DNA from: Bacteroides sp. CAG:545
GTDB taxonomy: Bacteria > Bacteroidota > Bacteroidia > Bacteroidales > UBA932
Assembly: GCA_000432515.1 (NCBI GenBank)
Contig: HF996057.1
Location: 16,718 to 80,717, forward strand
DNA length: 64,000 nucleotides
Direction: 5' to 3'
Position 1 is the first letter of the stretch, and the number at the start of each line of letters is the position of its first letter. Shown here piece by piece: positions 9,842-19,054 of this stretch. The translations under genes and the position numbers were made by a program. The notes beneath the pieces are model-generated. The model was not told the DNA's origin. It did not search any database and was given only the letters and a program-made list of their open reading frames with translations.

Positions 9842-11072
9842 ATTGGTTTCGGCAGCGTTGTCGCTTGTGTTTCTGCCTCTGGGCATCCAGGCTCAGGAGG
9901 TGGATACCACGAGTTTCAATGCATTGGAATACAGTATGCAGAAACGCTATCGCCCTCGGAATGAGGCGTTTGTCTCGGAAAAATTCCTGGACAATACCTT
10001 TCTGCGTGCGGGAATGGGTACTGTGGGCCTGTTCCGCAATTCCGTGTCAAGTTATTCTCAGGGACCGTCAGTCTCAGTTTCAGTCGGTAAGATGTTTGAT
10101 CCGCTTAATGCGGTAAGTGTAGGCGGAACGGTGTCTGAGTTCCGGCGCAATGTGGATGGAGTCCGTGTCTGGCGTGTCGGAGCAGGCATTTCACACAGTT
10201 TCGATTTTACTTCATATTTCTACGGCTATTCGCCTTCAAGGATATTCAATGTCTCTACGGTAGAGGGGGCGGAAGTCTCGCTTGTACGCACTTCCGGGAA
10301 GTATTCTGCTGCTGTTCAGGTGAATATGGGCATTGACCTGCGTGCAAGAATCGCACGTGAGATGGATATCTTCTTCACCCCTTCATTTATGCTCGGCAAC
10401 GACGGTACGGATTGCCTCTATTCTCCGGACAGATGCCATATCGGTTATGGCTTCAATTTCGGCCTGCTCGCTTATTTCAACAGGTTCAATGCCGCAGGGC
10501 GCGAAGGTTTCGGGGCCTGGTTTGTCCGCGATGCGTCGATTTCTTTCTCTGGAGGTGTCCAGCTCCAGCTCGCGGACATTGTCGGAGAAACAGTAGGCTA
10601 TCTTCCTTCAGCACGGGAGAGTGCAGCCCTTTCATACGCCAAACTGCTGAACGGACCGCTTTCTGTCAGACTGTCAGGGTTTTACGGTCGTGATATATGG
10701 AAGAAGTTCAATGACGGAAGACAGATGAACTGTTATTATGGCGGTGTCAGGGGAGAACTTATGTTCGAGACGCTTTATTGGCGCAAAAACAGCCGTCAGG
10801 TATTTTCAATGCCTTTGCTTCTAGGTCCTGAAGCCGGACTTATATGGAAAACAGACGACGGATATGCTATCCGCCGCCTGTATCTCGGTCTTTCTGCCGG
10901 TATTCAGTTCCGGTTCAATCTTGCCTCCCACTTCGGACTTTTCATCGAGCCGAGAATGTCAGTCGTTCCTTATTCCTGGAAGTCACGCAGCGGAAATGTT
11001 CTCGTAAAGTCATTCGCCACCTGGTATGACACGCTGTTCACTCTTCAGATGGGTGTCAATATTCCGCTTTGA
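9825..11072 (+). CDS. Outer-membrane beta-barrel protein closing the fimbria-like operon
   Basis: The roughly 415-residue product has a signal peptide (MGSKLVSAALSLVFLPLGIQAQ) and then alternating amphipathic strands through to a terminal LFTLQMGVNIPL, the aromatic/hydrophobic ending of a barrel. It starts inside the last codons of the preceding gene; ATG 9825 and ATG 9831 are both possible. No catalytic motif is visible. As last gene of the operon it could be the outer-membrane platform or secretion pore for the fimbrial subunits, which is inference. No clear terminator separates it from the convergent nuclease gene 23 nt away. Confidence 0.65.
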   Translation: MRMGSKLVSAALSLVFLPLGIQAQEVDTTSFNALEYSMQKRYRPRNEAFVSEKFLDNTFLRAGMGTVGLFRNSVSSYSQGPSVSVSVGKMFDPLNAVSVGGTVSEFRRNVDGVRVWRVGAGISHSFDFTSYFYGYSPSRIFNVSTVEGAEVSLVRTSGKYSAAVQVNMGIDLRARIAREMDIFFTPSFMLGNDGTDCLYSPDRCHIGYGFNFGLLAYFNRFNAAGREGFGAWFVRDASISFSGGVQLQLADIVGETVGYLPSARESAALSYAKLLNGPLSVRLSGFYGRDIWKKFNDGRQMNCYYGGVRGELMFETLYWRKNSRQVFSMPLLLGPEAGLIWKTDDGYAIRRLYLGLSAGIQFRFNLASHFGLFIEPRMSVVPYSWKSRSGNVLVKSFATWYDTLFTLQMGVNIPL

Positions 11073-11095
11073 CGGCTTTCCTGTTTTTCAAATCG

Positions 11096-12139
11096 TTAAA
11101 ATCCCCAGTCGGATGCTTTGAATGAGCTTTTCGGCGCATTCGGTACATTGACGAAGTACTTGAAACCGGTGAGTTTCTCAAGGTCTGAAATCGACATCAG
11201 GTCCTTGGCGCTGAGCTTGTAGTTCTTTCCTTTCTGCTTTGCGGCGGTCTCATGACGGAGCACATATGCGACACATTTAAGTTCGTCAGCGGAGCACTGT
11301 GTCACTGATTTGCCTGTGTTGCCTTTTTTTGTGCGGAGCAAGGCATAATAGAACATTGTCGGCATACTGACATCTGAACGGCCTCCGAACTGAATAGTCT
11401 TTGCCTTTTGTGTCTTGCCGTAAACATCGGTGTAATCGTCGAAATAACAGCCGATTACCATATAGAGACTGTCCTGTGGGACAATTCCGTCAACATATCC
11501 TTCGAGTGTGTTCCAAGGTGCACCTCCAGTGTTGAATCCGTCTTGGTCCTGGATATTCGAATAGTAGAATACCTGGCGGTTGGTATTCGTAGAAGATGTT
11601 CTTTCGTTGGAACCGAGCATATGGCCCTTGTTACATCCTCCTCCAGTTGCTTTTGAATTGTACTGGATAGCCGAAGGAATGTCCGGATCTTTTCTGTAGT
11701 CGTTAGTTCTGTTAGCTTGTCCTATCGGATGCAGACTGTTGTGCCTGATTGCAGCCACCCATACCGGGCAATGATGACTCTTGCTGAAGCATACGGTGTA
11801 GTTTCTTGCTCTTTTCCCGTTGTGAGCATATTTTTCCGGGCCGTTGCAGAGATGATATGCATAATACAAGTCGCTGTTTTCTGCATCAACAAGGTATTTT
11901 GTGCCTTCTTTCTTGGCATTGACGGCAGGAAGCTCGAACCATTTTGCCCCTGTGGTAACTGACGGCTCAGGGTTAGGACCAGGTTCCGGATTTGGTTCCG
12001 GTTCCTGGTCTGGATTCTCAGGTTTGTTCGGCGTTTCAATGTCGGTTTTATTGTCATCCGGCGAACATGCCACGAAAACTGGCATCATAGTAAGTGCAAA
12101 TGCGAGCACTGCCGCTGAAAGTGTCCTTTTCAGATTCAT
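11096..12139 (-). CDS. DNA/RNA non-specific endonuclease (NUC1 family), lipoprotein
   Basis: The 347-residue product has a lipoprotein signal (lipobox FVAC) followed by a Pro-Glu-Asn linker with PEPNPEP-type repeats (residues about 40-60), then a beta-beta-alpha-metal nuclease domain. The family's DRGH motif appears as NKGHMLGSNERT, keeping the catalytic His. The metal-binding Asn strip is present as FYYSNIQDQ, followed by the conserved WNTLE. It would be surface- or periplasm-anchored and degrade nucleic acid for scavenging. It starts 11 nt after the aminotransferase stop and is probably read from that promoter. The D-R to N-K substitution is unusual against the textbook motif. Confidence 0.85.
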   Translation of the reverse strand: MNLKRTLSAAVLAFALTMMPVFVACSPDDNKTDIETPNKPENPDQEPEPNPEPGPNPEPSVTTGAKWFELPAVNAKKEGTKYLVDAENSDLYYAYHLCNGPEKYAHNGKRARNYTVCFSKSHHCPVWVAAIRHNSLHPIGQANRTNDYRKDPDIPSAIQYNSKATGGGCNKGHMLGSNERTSSTNTNRQVFYYSNIQDQDGFNTGGAPWNTLEGYVDGIVPQDSLYMVIGCYFDDYTDVYGKTQKAKTIQFGGRSDVSMPTMFYYALLRTKKGNTGKSVTQCSADELKCVAYVLRHETAAKQKGKNYKLSAKDLMSISDLEKLTGFKYFVNVPNAPKSSFKASDWGF

Positions 12140-12150
12140 TTCTAACTATT

Positions 12151-13353
12151 TTAAATTGTCCTGCCGGGATAAGACGCGAGGCCTTTTTCGAGGACGTCCA
12201 GGGCTTTTTCCAGTTCCGGAACTTCCAGGACATAGGCAATGCGGATATGATTCTGTCCGACTCCAGGCGTTTTGTAGAACGAGGCTGCAGGGGTTACCAT
12301 CGTGGTCTGCCCCTCATATCTGAATTCGGTAAGCATCCACTTTGCGAAGTTCTCTGCATTGTCCACTGGAATTTCGGCGATTGTATAGAATGCGCCCATC
12401 GGGACAGGGGAGAATACTCCCGGCATTGCATTGAGCCTGCTGAGCATATAGTCGCGCCTTCTGATATATTCTTCCTTTACTGCTTCAAAATATGACTGCG
12501 GAGTATCCAGCGCTCCGATAGCGGCAAGCTGGCCGTAGATCGGAGGACATAGACGTGCCTGGGCATATTTCATCGCCGCGGTCATCACGTCCTTGTTGTG
12601 TGAGATGATGCAGCCGATACGGCAGCCGCACAGATTGTACCTCTTGGAGACGGAATCGACCAGAATGACGTTCTGCTCAAGTCCGGGGATGTTCATTGCC
12701 GAGAAATGCGGCTCGTCAGTATAGCAGAACTCTCTGTAAACCTCGTCGGAAATCAGGAAGAGATCGTGCTTTTTGGCAACCTCGCCGAGCGCAAGCATGT
12801 TTTCCTTGGTGTAGAGCGTGCCTGTAGGATTTCCGGGATTGCTGATGAGGATGGCCTTGGTGCGCGGAGTGATAAGTTTCTCGAACTCAGACATTTCCGG
12901 GACTTTGAATCCGTTGCGGATGTCTGTCGGCACAGCCTTCAGCGTGATGCCGTTCATGAAAGCGAACGTGTTGTAGTTCGTGTAGAACGGTTCCAGCACA
13001 ATGACTTCGTCACCCTCGTCGCAAGTAATCTGAAGGGACAGGTTCACGCCTTCGCTTCCCGCCACTGTGACGATGAGCTCAGGAACTTCAATGTCGATTC
13101 CGATTTTCTTGTAGTACTTTTCTACAAGTCCTTTGCGCAGCTCTATCAGACCTGCCGAATTTGAGTAGGATACGTGGTCCAATGTGTTCTGGCGTACTGC
13201 TTCCAATGCGCACTCAGGGGATTTGATATCCGGCTGGCCGACATTGAGATGATAGACTTTTATACCTGAAGATTTTGCGGCATCCGCGAATGGAACCAGT
13301 TTTCTGATGGCCGATGCGGGCATCAGTTCAGACTTGCGGGAGATTTTTGTCAT
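12151..13353 (-). CDS. PLP-dependent aminotransferase, class I/II (aspartate aminotransferase-like)
   Basis: The 400-residue product belongs to fold-type I aminotransferases. It shows NVGQPDI near the N-terminus, the substrate-binding ISNPGNPTGTLY strip, ISDEVYREF with the PLP-ring Asp, and VDSVSKRYNLCGCRIG containing the Schiff-base Lys. Family members move amino groups between aspartate, aromatic or branched amino acids and 2-oxoglutarate in the cytoplasm. The frame is open 39 codons upstream, but the ATG at 13353 is the natural start and fits the minus-strand -7 box at 13416-13423. It is divergent from glutamine synthetase, which may place both in nitrogen metabolism. The exact substrate cannot be read from sequence. 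Confidence 0.88.
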   Translation of the reverse strand: MTKISRKSELMPASAIRKLVPFADAAKSSGIKVYHLNVGQPDIKSPECALEAVRQNTLDHVSYSNSAGLIELRKGLVEKYYKKIGIDIEVPELIVTVAGSEGVNLSLQITCDEGDEVIVLEPFYTNYNTFAFMNGITLKAVPTDIRNGFKVPEMSEFEKLITPRTKAILISNPGNPTGTLYTKENMLALGEVAKKHDLFLISDEVYREFCYTDEPHFSAMNIPGLEQNVILVDSVSKRYNLCGCRIGCIISHNKDVMTAAMKYAQARLCPPIYGQLAAIGALDTPQSYFEAVKEEYIRRRDYMLSRLNAMPGVFSPVPMGAFYTIAEIPVDNAENFAKWMLTEFRYEGQTTMVTPAASFYKTPGVGQNHIRIAYVLEVPELEKALDVLEKGLASYPGRTI

Positions 13354-13415
13354 TTTGTTACGTTTTAATTTAACTATTACCGTTTTAGTTAAAAAATATA
13401 TCCTATATAGTGATG

Positions 13416-13423
13416 CAAAGATA
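13416..13423 (-). promoter_or_regulatory. -7 promoter box (TATCTTTG) for the aminotransferase
   Basis: On the minus strand the sequence reads TATCTTTG followed by CATC, 63 nt upstream of the ATG. It lies back to back with the glnN promoter, only 11 nt away. Confidence 0.6.
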
Positions 13424-13434
13424 GTGATTTTTTT

Positions 13435-13442
13435 TACCTTTG
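13435..13442 (+). promoter_or_regulatory. -7 promoter box (TACCTTTG) for glnN
   Basis: TAnnTTTG match within a T-rich stretch, about 30 nt before the glnN ATG at 13472. The two divergent -7 boxes are so close that the two promoters must share or exclude polymerase. Confidence 0.6.
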
Positions 13443-13471
13443 TGGACGTACTTAACAAAATCAACAACATT

Positions 13472-15646
13472 ATGTCAACTTTCAGACAAAGAGCATTGGA
13501 CGAAGCATCCGCACATGCTGCGGAGCGATTCTTCGTTGAGAAGAGGCCGGTATCGGCTTACTTCGGAGAAAACGTGTTTGACCTCGCCAAAATGAGGAAA
13601 TACATGTCTCAGACTGCTTACGATGCTGTCATTGCTGCTGTAAAGTTCGGCAAGAAGATCGACAGGGCTGTAGCCAATGAAATCGCATCAGCCATGAAGA
13701 CCTGGGCTACCGAGAAGGGTGCTACGCATTACACCCATCTTTTCCAGCCGCTTACCGGTACTACTGCAGAAAAGCACGAGTCTTTCGTTACTGTGAAAGA
13801 CGGCCAAGCATTCGAGAGATTCAGCGGAAGCGCGCTCGTCCAGCAGGAGCCTGATGCATCCAGTTTTCCGAATGGAGGACTGCGTAACACATTTGAAGCC
13901 AGAGGTTATTCCGCATGGGACCCTAACTCTCCGGTATTCATCTTGGACGAGACACTCTGTATCCCGTCAGTATTTGTGTCGTACACGGGCGAGGCTCTTG
14001 ATATGAAAGTGCCGAATTTGCGCTCAATCCAGGCGCTAAGCAACGCTGCAACGTCAGTGGTGAATCTTTTCGACAAGTCCGTAAAGGCTGTTTCTGTCAA
14101 TGTGGGACTCGAGCAGGAATACTTCCTTGTCGATGAGTCACTGTACAATGCGCGTCCTGACCTCAAGCTTTGCGACAGGACAGTAATCGGTCACACATCA
14201 GCCAAAGACCAGCAGTTGTCCGACCACTATTTCGGCGCTATTCCTAGCCGCGTGGAAGCATTCATGAAGGATTTTGAGACTGAGGCATACAAACTCGGAA
14301 TCCAGCTTCAGACAAGACACAATGAAGTGGCTCCCAATCAGTTCGAGTGCGCCCCTGTGTTCTGTGAGGCGACGAAAGCCATTGACCAGAATATGCTGTT
14401 GATGATACTTATGCCGAAAGTGGCTGAGAAACATCATCTTAAAGTGATCTTCCACGAAAAACCTTTCGACGGCATCAACGGGAGCGGAAAACATTGCAAC
14501 TGGTCGATGCAGACTGATACAGGTGTGAATCTCCTGTCCCCAGGCAAGACTCCTACCAAGAATCTCCAGTTCCTTGCATTCTATGCTTCAGTAGTACGTG
14601 CAGTATATCGTCACGACTATCTGCTGATGACATCCGTATGTTCATTGAACAACTCATATAGACTTGGAGGTCACGAGGCGCCTCCTGCTGTAATGTCCAT
14701 CTTCTCAGGCTCTACATTGTCAAAAATTTTCGACAATATCCTGAACATGAAGGATTTCGCTGATGCAGAGGCCAGCAAGGCTTCCATCCAGATGGTAAGC
14801 TCCATTCCTGAAATCGTTCAGGACAATACCGACAGGAACAGGACATCTCCATTTGCCTTTACAGGTAACCGTTTCGAATTCCGTGCTGTAGGATCTTCTG
14901 CCAATGCGGCAGGCGCCACATATGTGCTGAACTCGATTGTGGCTGAGAGTCTTAATGATTTCCGCAAGGAAGTAGATGAGCTTGAAGCCAATGGTGAGAA
15001 TCGCCAGAGTGCAGTGCTTACAGTGGTGAGAAAGTTCATTGCCGAGTCCAGGAATGTGATGTTTGAAGGAAACGGTTACAGCAAGGAATGGGAAGAGGAG
15101 GCTGCCAAGAGGGGATTGAGAGCTGTGCGCAATGTTCCTGAGGCATTTAAAGTATTCCTTGAGAAGGATTCGGTGGAAATGTTTGATAAACTGGGAGTTC
15201 TGTCACCGGTGGAATCACAGGCCCGTTACGAGGTTATGAATGAGACTTATGTGAAGAAGCTCCAGATTGAAGCCAGGCTTATCGGCGACGTCTGCCTGAA
15301 TCACGTGGTTCCTGCTGCCGTAAGTTATCAGAATATTCTTGTAAAGAGCATCCAAGGATGCAAGGATGTGTTCGGTGAAGAATTCAAGTCCCTCTGCAAG
15401 GCGGACATGGATACCTACAAGAAGATTTCCGGTTTCGTGAACAATATCTCCGCTGATGTGGAAGCGCTTGTGGAAGCCCGCAAGAAAGCGAACAAGGTGG
15501 AAGATATGGCTGAAAGGGCATATTTGTACTCGACAGAAGTCAAGAATGAAATGGACAAGGTACGTTACAATGCTGACCATCTCGAGATGCTTGTAGATGA
15601 CGAACTCTGGCCATTACCAAAATATCGAGAGCTATTGTTCTTCTAA
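13472..15646 (+). CDS. glnN: Glutamine synthetase type III
   Basis: Condenses ammonia with glutamate using ATP. The 724-residue length is the usual one for GSIII, far above types I and II. The N-terminal GSIII domain is followed by the catalytic core, with NVGLEQEYFLVDE (metal-ligand Glu), NGSGKHCNWSM (ammonium/ATP site) and NRTSPFAFTGNRFEFRAVG (glutamate/ATP site). The frame extends 55 codons upstream, but that part overlaps the promoter region, and ATG 13472 gives the typical N-terminus. It heads an operon with a lipoprotein gene (start 4 nt after its stop), an exonuclease and an rRNA methyltransferase. Nitrogen control is plausible; no operator was recognised. Confidence 0.96.
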   Translation: MSTFRQRALDEASAHAAERFFVEKRPVSAYFGENVFDLAKMRKYMSQTAYDAVIAAVKFGKKIDRAVANEIASAMKTWATEKGATHYTHLFQPLTGTTAEKHESFVTVKDGQAFERFSGSALVQQEPDASSFPNGGLRNTFEARGYSAWDPNSPVFILDETLCIPSVFVSYTGEALDMKVPNLRSIQALSNAATSVVNLFDKSVKAVSVNVGLEQEYFLVDESLYNARPDLKLCDRTVIGHTSAKDQQLSDHYFGAIPSRVEAFMKDFETEAYKLGIQLQTRHNEVAPNQFECAPVFCEATKAIDQNMLLMILMPKVAEKHHLKVIFHEKPFDGINGSGKHCNWSMQTDTGVNLLSPGKTPTKNLQFLAFYASVVRAVYRHDYLLMTSVCSLNNSYRLGGHEAPPAVMSIFSGSTLSKIFDNILNMKDFADAEASKASIQMVSSIPEIVQDNTDRNRTSPFAFTGNRFEFRAVGSSANAAGATYVLNSIVAESLNDFRKEVDELEANGENRQSAVLTVVRKFIAESRNVMFEGNGYSKEWEEEAAKRGLRAVRNVPEAFKVFLEKDSVEMFDKLGVLSPVESQARYEVMNETYVKKLQIEARLIGDVCLNHVVPAAVSYQNILVKSIQGCKDVFGEEFKSLCKADMDTYKKISGFVNNISADVEALVEARKKANKVEDMAERAYLYSTEVKNEMDKVRYNADHLEMLVDDELWPLPKYRELLFF

Positions 15647-15650
15647 AAAA

Positions 15651-16901
15651 TTGATTGTGAGGAAGTTATTAGTATTACTATCATTACTGTCACCGGCCTT
15701 CGCGGTTTCTTGTACGAACCGTGAGGTCGGTGACCCTTTGTCTATACCTTTTGTAAAGGAGGCAATTTCAGACACGACATCGGCAGTATATTGCCAGGTA
15801 AAGTCAGGATGTTTGGATGGAGTGTACGGCTCCATATCCGTAATCGGACCGGCTCAGGAGGCATTGGTTATGACGGAAGCATTGTCCTGTTGCGATTATT
15901 TCGACAATGTGGACGGGAGAAGCGTCCCGGACGGACTTCCTGATTTTGCGGGCGAGACGCTTGACCTGATATGCGATTCTGCGAATGCACCCTATGAAGG
16001 GTATGTCGCCAAAGGCAATGAGAATTATCTTAAGGAATTGACTTTCAAGAATTTCCTGAGCGCATTGGACACTACTTGCGCCGTGGGGCAGTTCGACAAG
16101 AATTCATTGACAAGAAAGCAGTCCTCCAAGATCGTGATACTGGCTTCCCCATATTCGTCCGCTTACGGTTACAGGGACATAATGTCCATCGTGAAGAAGG
16201 CAAGGCCTCAGGTCAATGTGGTTTCTGTCTGTCATTCCATGTTTGATTATGCTGTTTCCCGCCATGGGGACAAGTCCAGTGTCATGGTATGGACAAGTGA
16301 AGACATTCTGGGCGCAGGAGTCTATTCTGCGGTCTGCTCGGATTTGTCTGATGATTATCCGTCAATGAAACATGTGACCGTCTGTCCGGATCACTCAGGA
16401 ACATTGAAAGAAAGGATATTGTCTTTCCTGGACAAATGCAAGGCTACGGAGATGACTGAAAAGATAGATGCTGCGATTGTGGATGACATGTCCCTGGATG
16501 CTGACAGTCTGAATGCGGAATTGGGCATTATGCTCGACAATGGTACCGACGGCATCGAAGTTTACAAGTCATTGTTGTCTGACGGGTTTGAGTTCATTGA
16601 TCCGAAGCATGCAGTGACGGCGCAGTGCGAGCGCTATTTGAGAAAAGAGAATTATTTTACTCACAGGGTGGCGTATCCTATCGTGAATATCTATTGTACA
16701 GTGCCTGTTTCAGGATTGTCGTCGTCTGATTATGATGAAAACGGCAGTTTTACTGATTCCTTCAAGTATGATAGGGCGGATAATTCAGATAATGAGACGT
16801 TCCTTCTCATTGAAGCGCCAGGAGGATTTTTGTCGGACAGTCAGAAGGCTTACTTGAGAAGGTATGCCGGAAATATTTATAGTCAATATGTTTCAAATTA
16901 G
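15651..16901 (+). CDS. Lipoprotein of unknown function in the glnN operon
   Basis: I do not recognise this roughly 416-residue protein. It has a lipoprotein signal (RKLLVLLSLLSPAFAVSC, lipobox AVSC). The mature part has an alternating beta/alpha pattern, with strands such as KIVILASPYSSAYG, VNVVSVCHSM and KIDAAIVDDMS, which hints at a periplasmic-binding-protein-like or Rossmann-like fold. No ATG fits; TTG 15651 or GTG 15657 is the start, 4 nt after glnN. It overlaps the exonuclease start by 14 nt. A role in sensing or binding a small molecule is speculation. Confidence 0.75.
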   Translation: MIVRKLLVLLSLLSPAFAVSCTNREVGDPLSIPFVKEAISDTTSAVYCQVKSGCLDGVYGSISVIGPAQEALVMTEALSCCDYFDNVDGRSVPDGLPDFAGETLDLICDSANAPYEGYVAKGNENYLKELTFKNFLSALDTTCAVGQFDKNSLTRKQSSKIVILASPYSSAYGYRDIMSIVKKARPQVNVVSVCHSMFDYAVSRHGDKSSVMVWTSEDILGAGVYSAVCSDLSDDYPSMKHVTVCPDHSGTLKERILSFLDKCKATEMTEKIDAAIVDDMSLDADSLNAELGIMLDNGTDGIEVYKSLLSDGFEFIDPKHAVTAQCERYLRKENYFTHRVAYPIVNIYCTVPVSGLSSSDYDENGSFTDSFKYDRADNSDNETFLLIEAPGGFLSDSQKAYLRRYAGNIYSQYVSN

Positions 16902-17703
16902 TATTCAACCGGAAGAAATAGACAAACTGAAGTTGGCTGCTTTTGACGGGAAGATCACTGTCATAGACAAGCCGGGAGATGAGTTTGACAGGGCTGTAGC
17001 ATATTTGAGGCGGCAGAAGGTCATTGGCTTCGATACGGAGTCAAGGCCTTGTTTCACGTCATTTCAGCCGAAGGGCGGTGTGGCTCTTCTGCAGCTTTCC
17101 GGACCTAAAGAGGCGTTTCTGTTCAGAATCAAGCATGTCGGAATGGAAAAACGTCTTTGCCGGATATTGTCTGACGAGAAGATAATCAAAGTGGGCGCCG
17201 CGGTTCATGATGATGTGCGAGGCCTTCAGAAATACACTGAGTTCGAGGCCCGTGGCTTTGTGGACCTGCAGAAAATCGTATGGGAATACGGGATTCGGGA
17301 CAAGAGTGTCAAGAAAATGTCCGCAATTATTCTCGGCGTGAGGATATCCAAGACTCAGCAGCTCTCCAATTGGGAAGCGGAGGTGCTTTCTGAGGCTCAG
17401 ATGCTTTATGCGGCTACTGACGCTTGGGTCTGCCGGGAGATGTACAAGGCGCTGCTCAAGTCGGAAAAGCATCCGCTGACTCCGGAAGAAATGATTCCGC
17501 CGGCTCAACTTGCTTACAATGAGGAACATAAGTCGGAGAAGAAGAAAGAGGCTGAGACGAAAAAGGAGAAAAAGGAAGAGGAAGAGAGCAAGGCGAAGAA
17601 ACATAACAGGCGATACTGGATGCGTAAGCGCTATTACAGGAACAAGCGTAGAAACAAAAACAAAAATAAGGACAATGGTAAAGATAATACTGAAAAAAGG
17701 TAG
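16888..17703 (+). CDS. 3'-5' exonuclease domain protein (RNase D/DEDDy type) with basic-acidic tail
   Basis: Residues about 35-195 form a DEDDy exonuclease domain: FDTES supplies the first Asp/Glu pair, AAVHDDVRGL the next Asp, and YAATDAWVCREMY the Tyr-Asp pair near the end. It is shorter than RNase D and lacks clear HRDC domains. From about residue 205 the protein becomes a low-complexity Lys/Glu tract and then an Arg/Lys/Asn tail, probably a disordered RNA-binding extension. The ATG at 16888 overlaps the upstream gene by 14 nt, and its own end overlaps the methyltransferase start by 29 nt. It probably trims RNA; the substrate is unknown. Confidence 0.85.
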   Translation: MFQISIQPEEIDKLKLAAFDGKITVIDKPGDEFDRAVAYLRRQKVIGFDTESRPCFTSFQPKGGVALLQLSGPKEAFLFRIKHVGMEKRLCRILSDEKIIKVGAAVHDDVRGLQKYTEFEARGFVDLQKIVWEYGIRDKSVKKMSAIILGVRISKTQQLSNWEAEVLSEAQMLYAATDAWVCREMYKALLKSEKHPLTPEEMIPPAQLAYNEEHKSEKKKEAETKKEKKEEEESKAKKHNRRYWMRKRYYRNKRRNKNKNKDNGKDNTEKR

Positions 17704-18868
17704 AGAGGAGTCATTGAGGAGATTCCATCCCTGGGTGTTCTCGGGGGCAATCGCGCAGGTGGTAGGTGAACCTGCTGAAGGTGACGTGGTGAGTGTGCAT
17801 GGCTCTGACGGAAAGTTTCTTGCAGCAGGACATTATCAGATCGGTTCCATTGCCGTAAGGGTTTTGAGTTTCGACAGCGCTGTAATCAATGAAGATTATT
17901 GGAAGTCAATGCTGTTGAAAGCTTTTGCAGTACGCAAGGCTGTCGGACTGGCCGACAATGCACAGACAAATTGTTTCCGGCTTGTCCATGGAGAAGGAGA
18001 CGGGCTTCCTGGATTTATAATCGATTGGTATGACGGGGTTTGCGTTATGCAGGCACATTCTGTGGGCATGTTCAGGGCCAAGAAGCAGATAGCTGATGCT
18101 CTGGTGTCCATATTCGGGGACAGCCTGAAGGCCGTGTATGACAAGAGTTCCGGTACGGCTCCGTTCAAGGCCGGGCTCGATCTTGTGGACGGTTATCTTT
18201 ACAAGAAAGCGGATTTCTGTGACGATGAGCAGGTCGTGACCGAAAACGGAAACAAGTTCATAGTGAACTGGACAGAAGGCCAGAAGACAGGTTTTTTCTT
18301 GGACCAGAGAGAGAACAGGGCCCTTGTCGGCAGATATGCTTCAGGTCGTAATGTGCTGAACCTGTTCTGCTATACTGGAGGTTTCTCAATCTACGCTTTA
18401 GGTGCAGGAGCCTCTCATGTGGATTCTGTGGACAGCTCAGCGAAGGCGATGGCACTGGTGGACAAGAACGTGGCATTAGGCGGTTTCGAGCCGTCACGCC
18501 ATACCAGTTATTGTACTGACGCTCTCGTTTTTCTGAGAGACATTCCTGCAGACAAATATGATCTGATGATAGTGGACCCGCCTGCGTTCGCCAAGCATCG
18601 CGGGGCATTGAAAAATGCATTGAGAGCATACCAGCGTCTGAATGCTGCGGCTATTTCAAAGGTCGCTCCAGGAGGTCTTGTATTTACGTTCAGCTGCTCC
18701 CAGGTTGTGGACAAAGAGGCTTTTGCTCTTGCTGTGTTCTCCGCAGCCGCTCAGTGCGGACGTAGTGTGAGGATTCTTGACAGGCTCAATCAGCCGGCAG
18801 ACCACTCCGTGAATATCTATCATCCGGAAGGGGAGTACCTGAAGGGGCTGCTGCTTTATGTGGAATAA
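17675..18868 (+). CDS. Class I SAM-dependent rRNA large-subunit methyltransferase, RlmI-like
   Basis: The 397-residue product has the RlmI layout. An N-terminal PUA domain (residues 1-80; LKKGREESLRRFHPWVFSGA) is followed by a linker and a Rossmann methyltransferase domain with NLFCYTGGFSIYALGAGA (SAM motif I), IVDPPAFA (catalytic-loop motif) and FTFSCSQVVD with the Cys expected for m5C chemistry. RlmI makes m5C in 23S rRNA. The length matches E. coli RlmI (396). ATG 17675 is chosen because upstream in-frame codons encode an Arg/Lys shadow of the exonuclease tail. It is last in the glnN operon. Confidence 0.9.
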   Translation: MVKIILKKGREESLRRFHPWVFSGAIAQVVGEPAEGDVVSVHGSDGKFLAAGHYQIGSIAVRVLSFDSAVINEDYWKSMLLKAFAVRKAVGLADNAQTNCFRLVHGEGDGLPGFIIDWYDGVCVMQAHSVGMFRAKKQIADALVSIFGDSLKAVYDKSSGTAPFKAGLDLVDGYLYKKADFCDDEQVVTENGNKFIVNWTEGQKTGFFLDQRENRALVGRYASGRNVLNLFCYTGGFSIYALGAGASHVDSVDSSAKAMALVDKNVALGGFEPSRHTSYCTDALVFLRDIPADKYDLMIVDPPAFAKHRGALKNALRAYQRLNAAAISKVAPGGLVFTFSCSQVVDKEAFALAVFSAAAQCGRSVRILDRLNQPADHSVNIYHPEGEYLKGLLLYVE

Positions 18869-19054
18869 CAAGGACTGTCTGCTATTGCAGTCGTCTGAAT
18901 ATAAACGTTTTACGGCCGAATTTCACTTTGACCGTAATTTTTTTGCTTTTTTTGAATACGTTTTATATGGCTGTATTCCAAAAGATTGCGGATTTGGGTT
19001 AAAAATATCGTAAAAGATTGATAGGAAAATATTTGCAGCGAAGTGATAAAGTCG
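18869..19054. other. AT-rich intergenic segment downstream of the RlmI-like gene
   Basis: No ORF with coding character. It contains T-runs near 18940-18955 and a weak inverted repeat just after the methyltransferase stop (GACTG/CAGTC around 18874-18893) that may help end transcription. The right part holds the small-RNA promoter. Confidence 0.5.

Noticed and set aside
11901..12323. Plus-strand 140-codon ORF rich in Gly and Ser over the nuclease linker
   Set aside because: It is the antisense of the Pro-Glu-Asn repeat linker and the adjoining aminotransferase end.
18940..18960. T-run after the RlmI-like gene as a terminator
   Set aside because: No stable stem immediately precedes it, only a weak 5-bp pairing about 50 nt upstream.
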